From Ophiostoma sp. CBS 140.51 (Eukaryota; Ascomycota; Sordariomycetes; Ophiostomatales; Ophiostomataceae), in contig JANSLP010000018.1 in NCBI GenBank assembly GCA_029298735.1, forward strand, positions 1 through 64,000: DNA of 64,000 nt, written 5' to 3'. Under the pieces are notes generated by a model. That model ran no database searches, was not told the DNA's origin, and saw only the letters and a program-made list of their open reading frames with translations. Below are positions 11,494 to 22,361 of this stretch, piece after piece; the first letter of the stretch is position 1; every line of letters starts with the position of its first letter. The translations under genes were made by a program, and so were the position numbers.

Positions 11494-13257
11494 ATGTCAT
11501 CCGTCCCCCTTTCGTCGACCTCTGGCTTAGCACACAGTCAGTTCATCCAACTTCTGGGAGCAGCACTGCCATATTTGCCAGCCTTACTTGTCGGTGCCTG
11601 GGCCCTTTCCTGTTTCTACAGCATCTTCCTCCACCCTTTACGCAACATTCCTGGCCCTTTCCTGGCCAAGTTCACCGAGGCCTGGCGCACCTACAAGTAT
11701 GCCCGGGGCAAATGGCACGAAGACGTTCTCACCTTGCACCGTACATACGGTCCAGTTGTGCGGGTATCACCCAACGAAGTTAGCATTGTTGACAAGGAGG
11801 GCATACGTAGAGTCTTCGGTCACGGCACGGGAACCAAAAAGGTGTGTTTTTCCTCTTATGGCAGTTTTCCTCTTTGCACAGACATCTTGACAATAGCTAA
11901 AAATTCGAGTTTAGACTGCGTGGTACAATACCTGGCAAGTTCCCGGTATCGGTGCCTCATTCTTTCACTCCACGGAACCTGCTGAGCACTCGTTCCTACG
12001 AAAGCGGGTCTCAGCGGCTTTTTCCATGTCCACCGTCCTGTCCCTGGAGCCCGAGATCCAAGAAGTCCAGGACGCCGTGTGGGCACAGCTAGACGACGCA
12101 GCACGCAGCGGCCGGCAGGTTGATATGCACGAGTGGGCATCGTATTTTGCTTTTGACGTGGTAGGCAAGCTAGCGCTCGGAGCGCCCATTGGCTTTGTGA
12201 AACAGGCCACCGACGTCATGGATATCATCAAGTCGATTCACATTGGTTTCTACCAGATGGCCAATATGGGCTACATCCCGGGCCAGATGTTTTGGATCAA
12301 CAACCATATCTCCAAGTTCATCCTCAGCCTGTTTGCGACGGACTTTGGCAAGTTCCACAAGTGGAACAGCGACCAGCTCGCCAAGCGGCTGGCAGAGCCA
12401 GCCGAAGAAAAAGCAACACGCAAACGCGACATGCTGGACCATTTTATCTCCATGAAGGAGCCCGACGGCAGCCCGGCCACACAGGGCTCGATCCTCATCG
12501 AGGGCGGCAACATCATTGGCGCTGGCGCCGACACCACGTCCATTGGCATCCGCACCGTGCTGGCCCAGCTCGTCCTACACCCGGAGGACTACTTGCACGT
12601 ACAGCAGGAAGTCGACCACGCCTACGCCCAGCGCCCCGCCGAGGGAACCGGCAGAGGCCTGCAGTACCTTGCCACAGAGAAGCTCCCCTACCTGACAGCC
12701 TGCGTGAAAGAGGCCCTACGTCTGCACCCCAGTATCCTGTGGCAGCTGCCCCGTGAGGCCCCCGCAGAGGGCATCGACATTGCCGGCCACTACATTGCCC
12801 CCAGCGCCACCATCAGCATGAGCCCCCTAGCGCAGAACCGCGACCGCGGCGTGTTTGGCGCCTCGGCCGACGAGTGGCGACCGGCCCGCTGGATTCCTGG
12901 CCAAGGTAGCACAGATTCCGAGATTAAGGAGATGGACAAGTACAACGTGACGGTAAGCAGGCACCCAGACGAAGAGACCAAAAAAAAATGCTCTGTATAC
13001 AAAGTGTACAAATCTTCCGCCATGATTGTTGATCGGAATCTAACGCTGCACAGTTCGGATACGGCCCTCGGGTGTGTGTCGGCAAGAACCTCGCGACTGT
13101 TGAAATTCACAAGTTTATTGCAGACTTTGTGCACCGCTACAATGCTTGTTTCATCAATCCCTACCGGCCCTACGTCGTCAAATCGCAATGGTTCTCTTAT
13201 CAAGCAGACATGTTTTTAAAGCTGGAACTCCGCGACACGGTCTCAAAGCAAGCATAG
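11494..13257 (+). CDS. Cytochrome P450 monooxygenase, pisatin-demethylase-like, 529 aa
   Basis: Second microsomal P450 of the window. Exons 11494-11841, 11915-12952 and 13054-13257 join to exactly 530 codons. The N-terminal membrane anchor lies at about residues 22-45, followed by LRNIPGPFLAKFTEAW. The I-helix shows GAGADTTS near residue 318, ExxR (KEALR) is near 381, and the heme loop FGYGPRVCVG at 463-472 supplies the Cys ligand. The PxRW-type segment appears as DEWRPARW. The start is chosen at the first in-frame ATG after the TATA box. The sequence is of the same broad class as the P450 at 2750 but is clearly not a recent copy, with different exon boundaries and sequence. It is divergent from the carboxylesterase. 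Confidence 0.88.
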
Positions 13258-14000
13258 GTTTTTAACAACAAAAAAGGGCCTTTTATTTCTGTTGGAGGTC
13301 GCGTTCTCTTTCAAGCATGACAAGGTGGATGCGCGAGATCATAACCTCGGCGGAGGCTCAAATTGTACCAAATCACCAGTCCATATTAGGGATGGGGCCC
13401 AGAATGCACTTTTACTACACGTACAGCCTGCTGTTTGTTCAATGTTAACATTCAAAATGCACCAATCATATGGCATATGTTCGAATAAAACATTACCAAA
13501 TATTCGAGTGGACACAATACTCCGGACCCCTTTTCTTCTGCGGTACGTGACGTAGCGTTCAGGGACGTTTAACGCACGTGGTTTGATCTACCCCAGATTT
13601 CTTGAATTCTTACCCCACAACGACGCAGCATTATGTGGGGTAGAAATTGTCAACCACGGTGTAAGTCTTTTGGTCCACTGATGGAGGGGGGTCAAAAACG
13701 AAACACAAAATACAAGTCAAGGAACAAGCACTAAAAATTCACCACAATGGGGTACATATCTAACGCGGGTAAAATCTAGATACAATCTAAAGGGGTTTAC
13801 TTTTTACCTTCGACAGCTGGCTAGCTTACAGAATATGGGTTGTTTACTTGCTACGTCATTTCTAACCTCGCATATTTCAAAAGTAAGGACGGTAACACTA
13901 GACTCAGTATGCCATGACACGAAAAGGTTGATATTTGCACTACTATCGGTTATTTTCATTTCATTAAACAGTTCAAACAACACCCACCTCACTTTCCATT
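13258..14000. promoter_or_regulatory. Intergenic region with a 9-bp inverted repeat
   Basis: 743 bp between the P450 stop and the next hydrolase start. It includes a perfect inverted repeat, TACCCCACA at 13611-13619 and TGTGGGGTA at 13634-13642, with a 14-base spacer, and a further CTACCCCAG nearby. It could be an operator for the downstream hydrolase. No gene is seen. Confidence 0.5.
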
Positions 14001-14867
14001 ATGAGCGAAGACACCACGACGCGTGGCCCTGAGGGCAAACGCCAGTACATCACACACAAAAATGGTCTCAAGACGGCATACATACAGGACAACTTTACAG
14101 ATCCCTGGACCAAGCCAGAGACAATTCTGATACAACACGGCTTCTGCCGCAATGCCGACCATTTCTACCACTGGGTCCCGGCGCTGGCGCGCAAGTACAA
14201 TGTCATCCGCCGCGACCTGCGCGGCCACGGCTACTCCGACTATCCAGCTCCCGGCAGCAACTACGATTACTCGCCGTCGACCATCCTAGAGGAAATCAAA
14301 GACACACTCGATCAGCTAGGCATTGAAAAGGCACACCTTATGGGCGAGTCTACCAGTGGCATGCTGTTTGAAGCGTTTGCAGCCACGTATCCAGACTATG
14401 TCCTGTCGCTCACTGTCTGCTCGTCACCGACTTATCTGTCAGTATTGGGACAGCAGTTTCTCGCTTTTGGTGAGATCTCATGGCCCGAGGCTTGCCGCAA
14501 GTTGGGCTCCCGTGGATGGGCTGAGCGACTGTCCGGTGCACAGGGCACAGTTGCCTCGAACGACCCGGACTTCGTGCGCTGGTGGATCGATACTGTTGCC
14601 ATCAGTGACGGTGAGGGCCTAGCAGGATACGCAGAGTTCCTGTGCAATCTGGATGTGCGGCCGTTTTTGTCCGCAATCAAAGCACCTATGCTCATACTCG
14701 CACCGAAGAACAGCGCAATGGTTACCGTGGAGTCCATGGAGGAACTGGCTGCATCGGTGCCGACTTCACGCTTGGTGCTGATCGGTGCAGCGGGCCACGA
14801 GATCTACTGTGAGGCAGCAGAGGCCTGCCAGGAAGCGACATTGAAGTTCTTAAACGATTTCCAGTAG
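14001..14867 (+). CDS. Alpha/beta-hydrolase (enol-lactonase/esterase type), 288 aa
   Basis: Single-exon hydrolase of the abhydrolase_1 class. Residues 41-80 hold the first strand and oxyanion region (ILIQHGFCRNADHF...DLRGHGYSD). The nucleophile elbow is GESTSG with Ser 117, and the catalytic His is probably His 266 in AAGHEIY. The position of the acid residue is uncertain. There is no signal peptide or TM segment, so it is cytosolic. The family includes 3-oxoadipate enol-lactonases, epoxide hydrolases and mycotoxin lactonases, and the sequence alone does not decide between them. Its place among three P450s and a carboxylesterase suggests processing of a small lipophilic ester or lactone. Confidence 0.83.
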   Translation: MSEDTTTRGPEGKRQYITHKNGLKTAYIQDNFTDPWTKPETILIQHGFCRNADHFYHWVPALARKYNVIRRDLRGHGYSDYPAPGSNYDYSPSTILEEIKDTLDQLGIEKAHLMGESTSGMLFEAFAATYPDYVLSLTVCSSPTYLSVLGQQFLAFGEISWPEACRKLGSRGWAERLSGAQGTVASNDPDFVRWWIDTVAISDGEGLAGYAEFLCNLDVRPFLSAIKAPMLILAPKNSAMVTVESMEELAASVPTSRLVLIGAAGHEIYCEAAEACQEATLKFLNDFQ

Positions 14868-15414
14868 AAGTAGACTGGGGTGTACATAAAGTAAAACATT
14901 TAATACCGTCCGTTACAGCATTGAGACAATATTTCTGCCTTCTGGGTCCCGCTATTATTGCGTAGAACAAAACTTATTTTAATAATCCCAAATCATAAAT
15001 TTAATTGTATCAGTAAATATTATTGGTTATTCGAAACAAGAATATTTTTATATTTATCCACGAAGCAAATGTGTAAATAATTTCTAAAATGGAAAACTTC
15101 GGGAATAAGTTAAAATACATTGTGAAGAACGTTAAGGTGTTTAATAATTTTGCAGTATGATACTTGTGAGTAACATTCTTGAAAATGCTCTTGTATACGA
15201 ATAGAGAGACAAAACAGTAACACAAACAGTTATGCAGTTCACGAACAAAGACATCAGAGTAAATCTATCGATTTCTGTCATAATTTGTGACCTAATATGT
15301 ACACATAGTTGTTGCTGCCGTGCCACCATCATAGTACCCGTAGTAAAATCTGTTCAGGAAATGACCACCCAAAAAGCCATGTTCCTTTGATAGGCATACA
15401 CAAATAATGCTTAT
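14868..15414. other. AT-rich convergent 3' region
   Basis: 547 bp between the stop codons of two convergent genes. It is strikingly AT-rich and has no coding content. It should hold both poly(A) regions. Confidence 0.45.
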
Positions 15415-17222
15415 TCAAGCCACCACCATGCCATTCACATCGACTTTAATATTGCCAAGGTAGAAACCGTCGACTTGAGCTTGCTCCCACTCCTGCTTCA
15501 GTACATCGAGTCTCTCTTGGCTTCGCGGCGTAAACCGCACCTTGAACGGCTTAGGCAGTGTGTTGACACCTTCTTCGTAGGCATCATCTGAGAGATCCAT
15601 TGGCAGCGGCTTCTTGTTTTCGTCCAGCGGCGGCTCAATCTTAAATGCCCATAAGATCTTGGCCAGGGTGATGTAAAGGCTGTTCTCGGCCAAGTGCAGG
15701 CCCGGGCAGATTCTGCGGCCGCCGCCAAAGTCAAAATGGTCGCGCTGACGTGCATCACCGGCGGAATAGTACCCGGCCTTGTGGGGGTAGGCCAGGTAGC
15801 GAGAAGGGTCGAACTTTTCGGAATCGTTCCACTTGTTGGGGTCAAAATGGAGGACGTACTGGCTCATGCAAACAATCGTGTTCTTGGGAATTACATAGTT
15901 CTTGTACACAACGTCACCCGTGGTGTAGTGTGGTGTTCCGATAGTCGTCACCGGCCGGATGCGGAGCACTTCTTTGCCAATGGCCCAGATGTACGGCAAA
16001 TGATTCTCGTCGGCGTAGCTGGGGGAGCGGTCATCGCCTACGACGCGTGTAAGCTCCGCGTTGGCCATTTCCTGCACTTCAGGGCAGGCGGCAAGGTACA
16101 TGATACAGCTGTTCAAAGCAGACGAAGTAGTCTCTGAGCCAGCTTCTAGCATGGCTATAAATGTTTTCACAAGTATTAGCGTACCATTTCAGCGTGTTCA
16201 GTACAAAAGGAGAAGATGGAAATGCAGAACGAAAACCCGAATGACTTACAACCCGCGACAAACGCAGCCTGTTCTTCTGTGATGTCCTGCTTCTTAAAGT
16301 CGGTTTCCAGGAACTGCTTGACAAAGCATTCTGGTGCTTTGCCTCCCCGTATCTGGTCTTTGAGCCGGTTCCAGTGCTTCATCCAGACCACCAATTGTTT
16401 TTTGTAGCCCCGCACAGCATGAGGACGCCACCATTGCATCCACGTTGGCAGTCTTGCGAGAGCTGGGAGCAGGTCGGCCACGTATCCGCCGGGCGCCGCA
16501 GCAGTGGTGAAGTCGTTCATAATTTGATATATTTCACGGACATCGTCGCAGTCCTAGAGAGAGTCACACATTAGCATGAGCTTGGGCACAAATGGCAAAC
16601 GAAAGAAACATACCCATACTGGCGCGCGCCGCCCGTACGTGCTGGTTAAGACAACCGAAGTGGTGTATCGTCTGATATGGGTGTAAAAGGACATTTCATC
16701 CACATTGTCGGTGGCCAGGTCGTAGATCAGCTTCTTGGCTTCAAACTCTTGGCTTGGCTTGTATGTCTCCGACGCCTTGGGCGTCAACAGCTTGTGCACA
16801 ATGGCACGCAGTTTCCGCCACTTTGGACCGTATGTGAGGAACAGCAGTCGATTGCCACCAGAAAACACGTCAGAGGCCACTGGCATGGGCGTCCGTCCCG
16901 ACGTGATGGCCGATTGCTTGTCAAATATTTCCCGTACCGCCTCGGAGCTGCACAGGATGACCCAGTTGTCGTTTCCCAGTTTTAGCCGAAACAGTTCGCC
17001 GTACTGGTTTGCCCAGAGCTGGAACATGCGATGAGGGCGTGATCCCATCTGGAGAATGTTGCCAATAACAGGCAGACCCGGCGGACCAGGGATTGCCCGG
17101 AGCGACGTTGGCACCGACGTGCCCCACATTGTGGCCAACGCCAGCAACAACAGCAGGCCGCCAACAACCGTCGCCGGCGTGGCTGCTGGTAAATATTGTT
17201 GTGCTAGTCCAGTAATTGCCAT
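15415..17222 (-). CDS. Cytochrome P450 monooxygenase, OrdA/CYP64-like, 550 aa
   Basis: Third P450, of the class usually named O-methylsterigmatocystin-oxidoreductase-like. Exons 17222-16614, 16553-16250 and 16154-15415 join to exactly 551 codons. An N-terminal hydrophobic anchor (about residues 15-35) is followed by IPGPPGLPVIGNI. The I-helix motif is AGSETTS near residue 309, ExxR (KEVLR) lies near 360, and the heme loop FGGGRRICPG lies near 445. The C-terminus continues about 80 residues past the heme loop without a targeting signal. The family oxidises varied aromatic substrates, and the name does not imply an aflatoxin pathway: no polyketide synthase is present in this window. It is divergent from the Rossmann protein at 17659, with a shared 436 bp promoter. 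Confidence 0.87.
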
Positions 17223-17658
17223 TGTGGACCAACTCTCAATGATAATAATGAGACTGGGGAAAATGAGAGAGAGCCGAATGTCGATTGTGTGAAAATGTAC
17301 CAGAGCAAAGTATGGGACTTCTGAGAGATCTCGTGCAGCTCTTCACTTGGTTTTTTTTTGTTTCTTTCTGTTATATCTGGTTGATTTTTGGAAGTAGACA
17401 TTTGTGTTTGGAGAAAGTCCTCTTTTGCCAGTTCTTGGGGTCACAACTGTAAAACATGGAGCTGTGGGGGCACTCCATGTTTGTGCCACCAATTGTGTGG
17501 GGGTTGTTTTTGGCTTTTGTTGGAGTACCCCAACATCTTGACCAACGCAAGTTCATGTAGAATCTTTAATACGCCTTTTGTTGTACACCCGTGTTCCTTT
17601 TCTTCTGACGATACTCTCATCTCACGTTTCGATATTGGCCGCAGAATTTTTTTCGACC
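17223..17658. promoter_or_regulatory. Divergent promoter, P450 / Rossmann protein
   Basis: 436 bp between two divergent start codons. It contains a T-rich tract near 17350 and no coding signal. It is expected to drive both genes. Confidence 0.5.
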
Positions 17659-18644
17659 ATGCCGACCCTCAACATTGGTATCATTGGCCCGGCGGGTTTT
17701 GGCGGCTCCTATTTGACCGTGGAGCTCATTAATAGAGGTCACCGCGTGCGTGGCATATCCCGGCACCCCGAGAAGCTTGGCCGTCACAAGTCCTATACTC
17801 CGTATTCAATCGACCTCGAGAGGTCCCCCATCGAAGAGATCTCAAAGGCTTTCTCAGGCCTCGATGTGCTCGTCAACGAATACGGCCCGCACACGGCCGG
17901 TGAGGATGCTCTACAGTACCGTAAGCAGACATCCACAATATGCCAAGAATATATTCTACCTACTGACACAATGCAGAACCCTTCCTGGAGCTTACGAGAA
18001 AAATTATTCTTGCGGCCAAGGACAGCAAGGTCGGCTACTTTATCATGGTTGGCGGCTGTGGCTCGCTGAACCTGCCGGGCACACAGTTCCGCACATGCTC
18101 CGAGAGCCGTGATTGGTGGCTGGCCTACCGGCGCGCCATTGCCAAGAGTCATGCCCATGTTGCCTACATGGAGGAGCGCCTGGGCTCCATGGGCAAGGAG
18201 CTACGTGAATACCGCGACGCCTGGGATGCTGTACGCCAGGGTACTGCCACAGATGCCACGCGCCAAACCATTGATGCGTACGAGCAGAAGGTGCTCAGCA
18301 ACGACAAGGCCAAGACCTTTGTAACCGCCTGCCGCACGTCTTTTATGTTCTTTCACGGCAACACCTCCTTCCGGTGGACTTACGTCTCCCCGTCAGCCCT
18401 CTACCGCCCGGGCAAGCGTACGGGCAGCTACGAGACCATCTTCGACGAGATACCCCTCAAACCCGTGTCCAACGGCGCCGATCCAAGTAGTTTGGAAGAC
18501 CGGTTGCATGGAATTACTGCCGCTGACCTGGCCATTGCCATTGCTGACGAGGCTGAAAACCAGGGCCGGATTGGCCGTCACTGGAGCGCGTATGCAGACT
18601 TGTCTGATGACACGCCCACACCGTCATACGTGACTTTGAGTTAA
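17659..18644 (+). CDS. NAD(P)-binding Rossmann-fold protein, NmrA/atypical SDR-like, 309 aa
   Basis: Exons 17659-17920 and 17977-18644 join to 310 codons, with donor GTAAGC and acceptor GCAG. The N-terminus has a glycine-rich dinucleotide loop (IGIIGPAGFGGS, residues 6-17) directly after the first beta strand, then RGHRVRGISRHPEKL, the usual NADP-preferring second strand with a basic tail. Further strands (GLDVLVNEYG; VGYFIMVGGCGSL) fit an NAD(P)H-binding fold. The C-terminal half is less familiar and no catalytic YxxxK is obvious, so it could be a regulator-like NmrA protein or an isomerase/reductase. The ATG is the first after the promoter and lies directly before the first strand. It shares its promoter region with the P450 to the left. 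Confidence 0.75.
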
Positions 18645-19780
18645 TCCAAGGACTTGATTTTACTGTCAATGTAGACCTGAAATGTGAACAAAAAAAATCA
18701 AAAAATACACATTAATATCTCCCCGTCTATGTCAGAGCCTGAACATCGAAAATCACATGGAATGGGGCGTGAAATTGGCAGATATGTTGAGAACAAATGG
18801 AACAAATGAACCATTGATCACATCCGCAAGTATGGTAACGCGCGGAGACTTTCATACTTGGCAGTGCAGGTGATCCTCGTGTAGGCATTCATGATTTAAA
18901 ATTTAAAATTAATCCGCTTCCTTTCCCGACAGTACGCCTTTTTGCTTTTTTGTTTTCTCGCAATTTTATTTCCCGTTCAACTACCCGCAATTTTTCCTTT
19001 TTATTTTCAGGCACTGGTGGAATCACCAAGGCGTGTAGACCTCGTGCGACCTCCTGGCCGGGCAGTCGGCTGTCTGTCACGGCCACCAGTGCATTTAATA
19101 CGAGGCAGAATGCTGCCCTTTCCTTTTAAGCGGCCGACAGCTCATAGTTTTCTACATAGTAATCGCATTATCTTGAAGATGTACGAATGATCGATGCGTT
19201 GTCATTTTCTTCATATTCGGGGGCCAGATTTTTCGCAAAGTAATGACTTTGCAAGGAAACGCATGTCGTTGCCTAAACATTTTCATCGCCTGCATAATCG
19301 TGGTGGAAGACTGAAGACACATTGGGAACGCCTGGGTCAACATATCAGGTCGGTCTAAAACTCCGTTCTCTGATGAGATACCAGGAATTGCGAATACCAG
19401 ACAGGTGATGATAGTTTTGTCTTAAAAAGACTTGACGAGGAAGTCTTCAGAGCCTCATTTTGTTTTCCGCAGGCAGCAGTGTGCAAGCCTTGGAAGGTGA
19501 AGGAAAGCCTTGCACAGATAACTTCAAGATGTACGATGGATGAGTGTAAATGAAATATAAATATGGCGTGTCGAGGTACTCGTTTTCATTGAAAGAATGG
19601 TACACTCCAGCAACAGCATCATACTTTCCACCTCGATATCACATATTTGGAACCGAAATAAAAGCGGTCAGCAACAATACCCGAGAACATAAATTCTTGC
19701 CAACAGTAGGTACTAACAGTGGCGGTTTTTCCTTGGTTCCACATAATACTGAAACAAACTCTTGCCAGAAAGCAGCCACA
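18645..19780. other. Gene-poor intergenic stretch
   Basis: About 1.1 kb without a supported gene. Short ORFs on both strands show no family motif. Two loosely similar segments (around 19170-19200 and 19520-19545, both with AAGATGTACGA) may be chance. Confidence 0.4.
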
Positions 19781-19951
19781 ATGTGTCAGAGAATGCACAC
19801 TGAGGACATTTTCACTTGTGGCCATGGAGTTTCCAAAACACAATTTTACGAATGCGATGATGCCAGGGAGCTCGCTATTCAGTGTGATAAGATGGAGGAT
19901 GTTTACTTCGGCTCGTCGCGTGCATCCGGCCTTTGCCCCGACTGTCGCTAG
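19781..19951 (+). CDS. Small cysteine-rich hypothetical protein, 56 aa
   Basis: An ORF whose ATG lies in a strong fungal start context (CCACAATG). It begins MCQRMHTEDIFTCGHGVSKT and ends GLCPDCR. Cys and His residues are spaced like a small metal-binding knuckle (C-G-H early, C-D in the middle, C-P-D-C at the end). Similar short proteins of unknown function are common in ascomycete genomes. The open frame continues upstream to 19550 but the residues there look non-coding, so the later Met is preferred. There is no signal peptide, so it is not a typical secreted effector. It may be a real gene or a fragment; no neighbour informs its role. Confidence 0.5.
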   Translation: MCQRMHTEDIFTCGHGVSKTQFYECDDARELAIQCDKMEDVYFGSSRASGLCPDCR

Positions 19952-20408
19952 GCTGTTCCATTAACGCCCGGGGGAAGTAATTTTACTTCGCTAACCAGCT
20001 GGCAAGCGACGTGCTTCTAGCGGCTAGGATCCTGTGGGCTTGATCGTGTGTGGAAGCACTGGTCATATAACAAGTACGGGCTACACATGTTTACTTTTTC
20101 TATTGTTGAGGGATTTGGATATTGTCTTTTGAGTTCATTCTTTCCGTAGATAGGTAGATAGCAAAATACATAACATATGCAAATATTTGCGACAGCATAA
20201 CATTGTGCACTGCCATGACTTCAGTTACTTTGGCCCCCAGGATAGAAAGCGTCACATGACGCACTTGCGCATCACGTGTGTTGCTGCTGCCGTCCCAGAC
20301 ATCCAGCCCCTCCAAAAAGACAAGCAACATCGACAGCGACGATACGTAGGACAACAACGTGAATAATGGCTACGGAATAAATGGGCCTTAGGAGACTCAA
20401 TTGACACG
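19952..20408. other. Intergenic region upstream of the kinase remnant
   Basis: 457 bp with no convincing coding signal. It would contain the promoter of the kinase gene that follows. Confidence 0.4.
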
Positions 20409-21595
20409 ATGGCCGCGTCCACCCCTGGTCCAGATGCAGCGATGCCTGAGATAATCGATGCCGTGACGGGTGTCAATAGAAAACGAAAGGGCCCCGCAAA
20501 GACCACGGTTCATAAAGAAACAATCATCAAGCATGATTCGGAAGAAGGGCGCGTGCTGGTAAGTCTAAATCTACCGATGTGTTTTTTTTTGTGTACAAAG
20601 ATTCATAGTTGACACGTCAGCGAACCATGATTGGCACTGGGAACTCGGGCACAGTCCATCTTCTCCCGGGAGGCACACAGGTCCGGAAAGCAGTATCACG
20701 ATGGCGACAGGATCAAGAGGTCATTGAGCGACAGGTTGTGCATTTGCGTAACGAAATCGCCATTTATAAACATTTGCCGCAGAATCATTACCGGTTTGTT
20801 CGCTTTTGCGACTCCTTTGATGACGGCAAGGAGAACGTCACGATCGACTTGGAATATATGCCCCACGGCACCCTGCACGAGTACCTGCGAGGGTATACGT
20901 TACGGCAATTTATGGATACTCGCCTTGGTCCAAACGAAACGCAAGCCGACAAGGAGCGCAGGATGCGCCGGTGACACGACTCAATTCCCCTGCGTCAAAG
21001 GGCCCGCTGGGCCTTGGAGGCTGCCGATGCCGTTGTGGCATTGCATGCCAACGATGTTATTCACTCCGATCTCAAACCTGATAATATGGGCGTTGATACC
21101 AATCTCAGTGTCCGCATCTTCGACTTTGCGGGGTCATCTCTAAAGGGATCACAGGCTCTGTCGTTGGAAAGTACGCGCTATTACATGCCACGGAAAAGGT
21201 GGGACGACTATGGGGTAGTGACGGACTGCTTTGCCCTTGGGTCGAGTATCTACCACATTGTCACGGGTCTTAGGCCTTATGATAAGGTGCCGGATCGAGA
21301 GGTCGATGCACGCTACGAGCGTGGTGAATTTCCGGATCTTTCGGGTGTCACTGAGCCTGAAGATGCGTCAGATACGAGTGGAATCAGCCATGCCACTAGT
21401 ATGTTGCTCTTTGCTAAAACAATTCGAATGTGCTGGCACGGTGGCTTTGCGTCGGCACAGGAGGTTCTGGAATCACTGGAGAACGAAGTTGTGTGCACAT
21501 TCGACGATGGTGGTATTTCTTTCATTTCGGAAATGAGTGGCATCAACTTGGACATACGCCGGAGAAACAAAAGTCATGCTGCACAGCAACTTTAG
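20409..21595 (+). pseudogene. Fungal protein kinase gene interrupted by an in-frame TGA
   Basis: Exons 20409-20558 and 20621-21595 (donor GTAAGT, acceptor GTCAG) give a kinase-like reading frame with one internal stop, TGA at 20972-20974. Both sides of the stop are in the same frame and read as continuous kinase: a glycine loop (IGTGNSGTVHLL), the ATP-site lysine region, a hinge (LEYMPHGTLHEYL), then after the stop the catalytic loop VIHSDLKPDNMG and the metal loop DFAGSS, followed by an APE/F-helix region (DCFALGSSIYHIVTGLRPYD). HSD and DFA replace canonical HRD and DFG, as in the lineage-expanded kinases of filamentous fungi. No plausible intron removes the stop: the only GT...AG pair around it would be 30 bp. 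Alternatives are a sequencing error or UGA readthrough (the context is UGA-C). If translation stops there, the product lacks the catalytic lobe. Confidence 0.7.
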
Positions 21596-21674
21596 TACTA
21601 ACTCGGGCACAAAATTTTCCGTCATCCACGAGAGCACAGCCACCGAACTCTTAGCTGGCCGAGTCAAGAGTTTA

Positions 21675-21696
21675 TTTTTTTTAAAAAAAAAAAAAA
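21675..21696. repeat. T8A14 homopolymer tract
   Basis: A run of eight T is followed at once by fourteen A, just downstream of the kinase remnant. Such a tract is prone to slippage and could be a poly(A)-site or nucleosome-excluding element. Confidence 0.7.
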
Positions 21697-21905
21697 ATCA
21701 GTCTATTCAATAACAAACTAAGTGAAACTTGTTGAAAGGAGGCATGGTTGGTGTCCAAGTACGCTAAAAAAAAGATTACAGTGACAGTTGAACTCAACAC
21801 TTGGCGGGCCCTTGGAAACGTCAGAAACTCGGCGCTGGCGCGACGGAAGCTAGGGACCTGCCGGTAGCCTGACCCACTGTATTTGGACCCTGAGAACTGG
21901 TATTT

Positions 21906-22361
21906 TCAGACAGCACCGCAATATCAGCCTATCGATAATATTACCGCGCCATCCGGACTTTCCTAGACTCTTACCCTTCTCTTGCGATATCTACTGACCT
22001 CGAGGTCAGACAGTTCTTTAAAATTGTCGACGTTTTTCTAGAAACGACCGTCCAAGAGAACACTGAACAAGTAGAGGAGATCTTAGTCCATCTCGATGAG
22101 TGGGAAGAGTTTCTAGTATGATATGGTCCAAAGGGTCAACAGCTGGCAACAGCCGTGTTTGTTGACAAAATAACCCTGATGGCGATCCGGCTCGGTTTAC
22201 CCACGCGCAGTTTTACCCGTCTCGTGAAAAAGGAATTGTTCCGACAAATTTTATCTAGGGATATTTTGGGAGCATTGAGAAACTATACGGGGTCCGAATA
22301 TGACGATTTGGGATGCGAGGAGCTAGGACGTGAGGAGTGCGAGTGTCAGCAGCTCGAATAG
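21906..22361 (+). pseudogene. Decayed ORF of unknown family with internal stops
   Basis: One reading frame shows protein-like composition (amphipathic, E/L/V-rich, e.g. VRQFFKIVDVFLETTV and RLVKKELFRQILSRDILGAL) but is interrupted by TAA near 21936 and TGA at 22119-22121 before its final stop at 22361. The text continues sensibly across the second stop. The 68-residue open tail after that stop ends in an acidic, Cys-containing segment. I do not recognise the family; the composition suggests a helical repeat-like or regulatory protein. Together with the broken kinase beside it, this suggests that the whole 20.4-22.4 kb segment is decaying. Confidence 0.4.

Noticed and set aside
15415..17222. 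Assignment of the P450 to aflatoxin/sterigmatocystin synthesis
   Set aside because: OrdA-like is only a family label; no polyketide synthase or other pathway gene occurs nearby.
20972..21001. 30-bp intron (GTGACA...AAAG) removing the kinase stop
   Set aside because: It is far shorter than any other intron here and would delete residues that read as normal kinase sequence.
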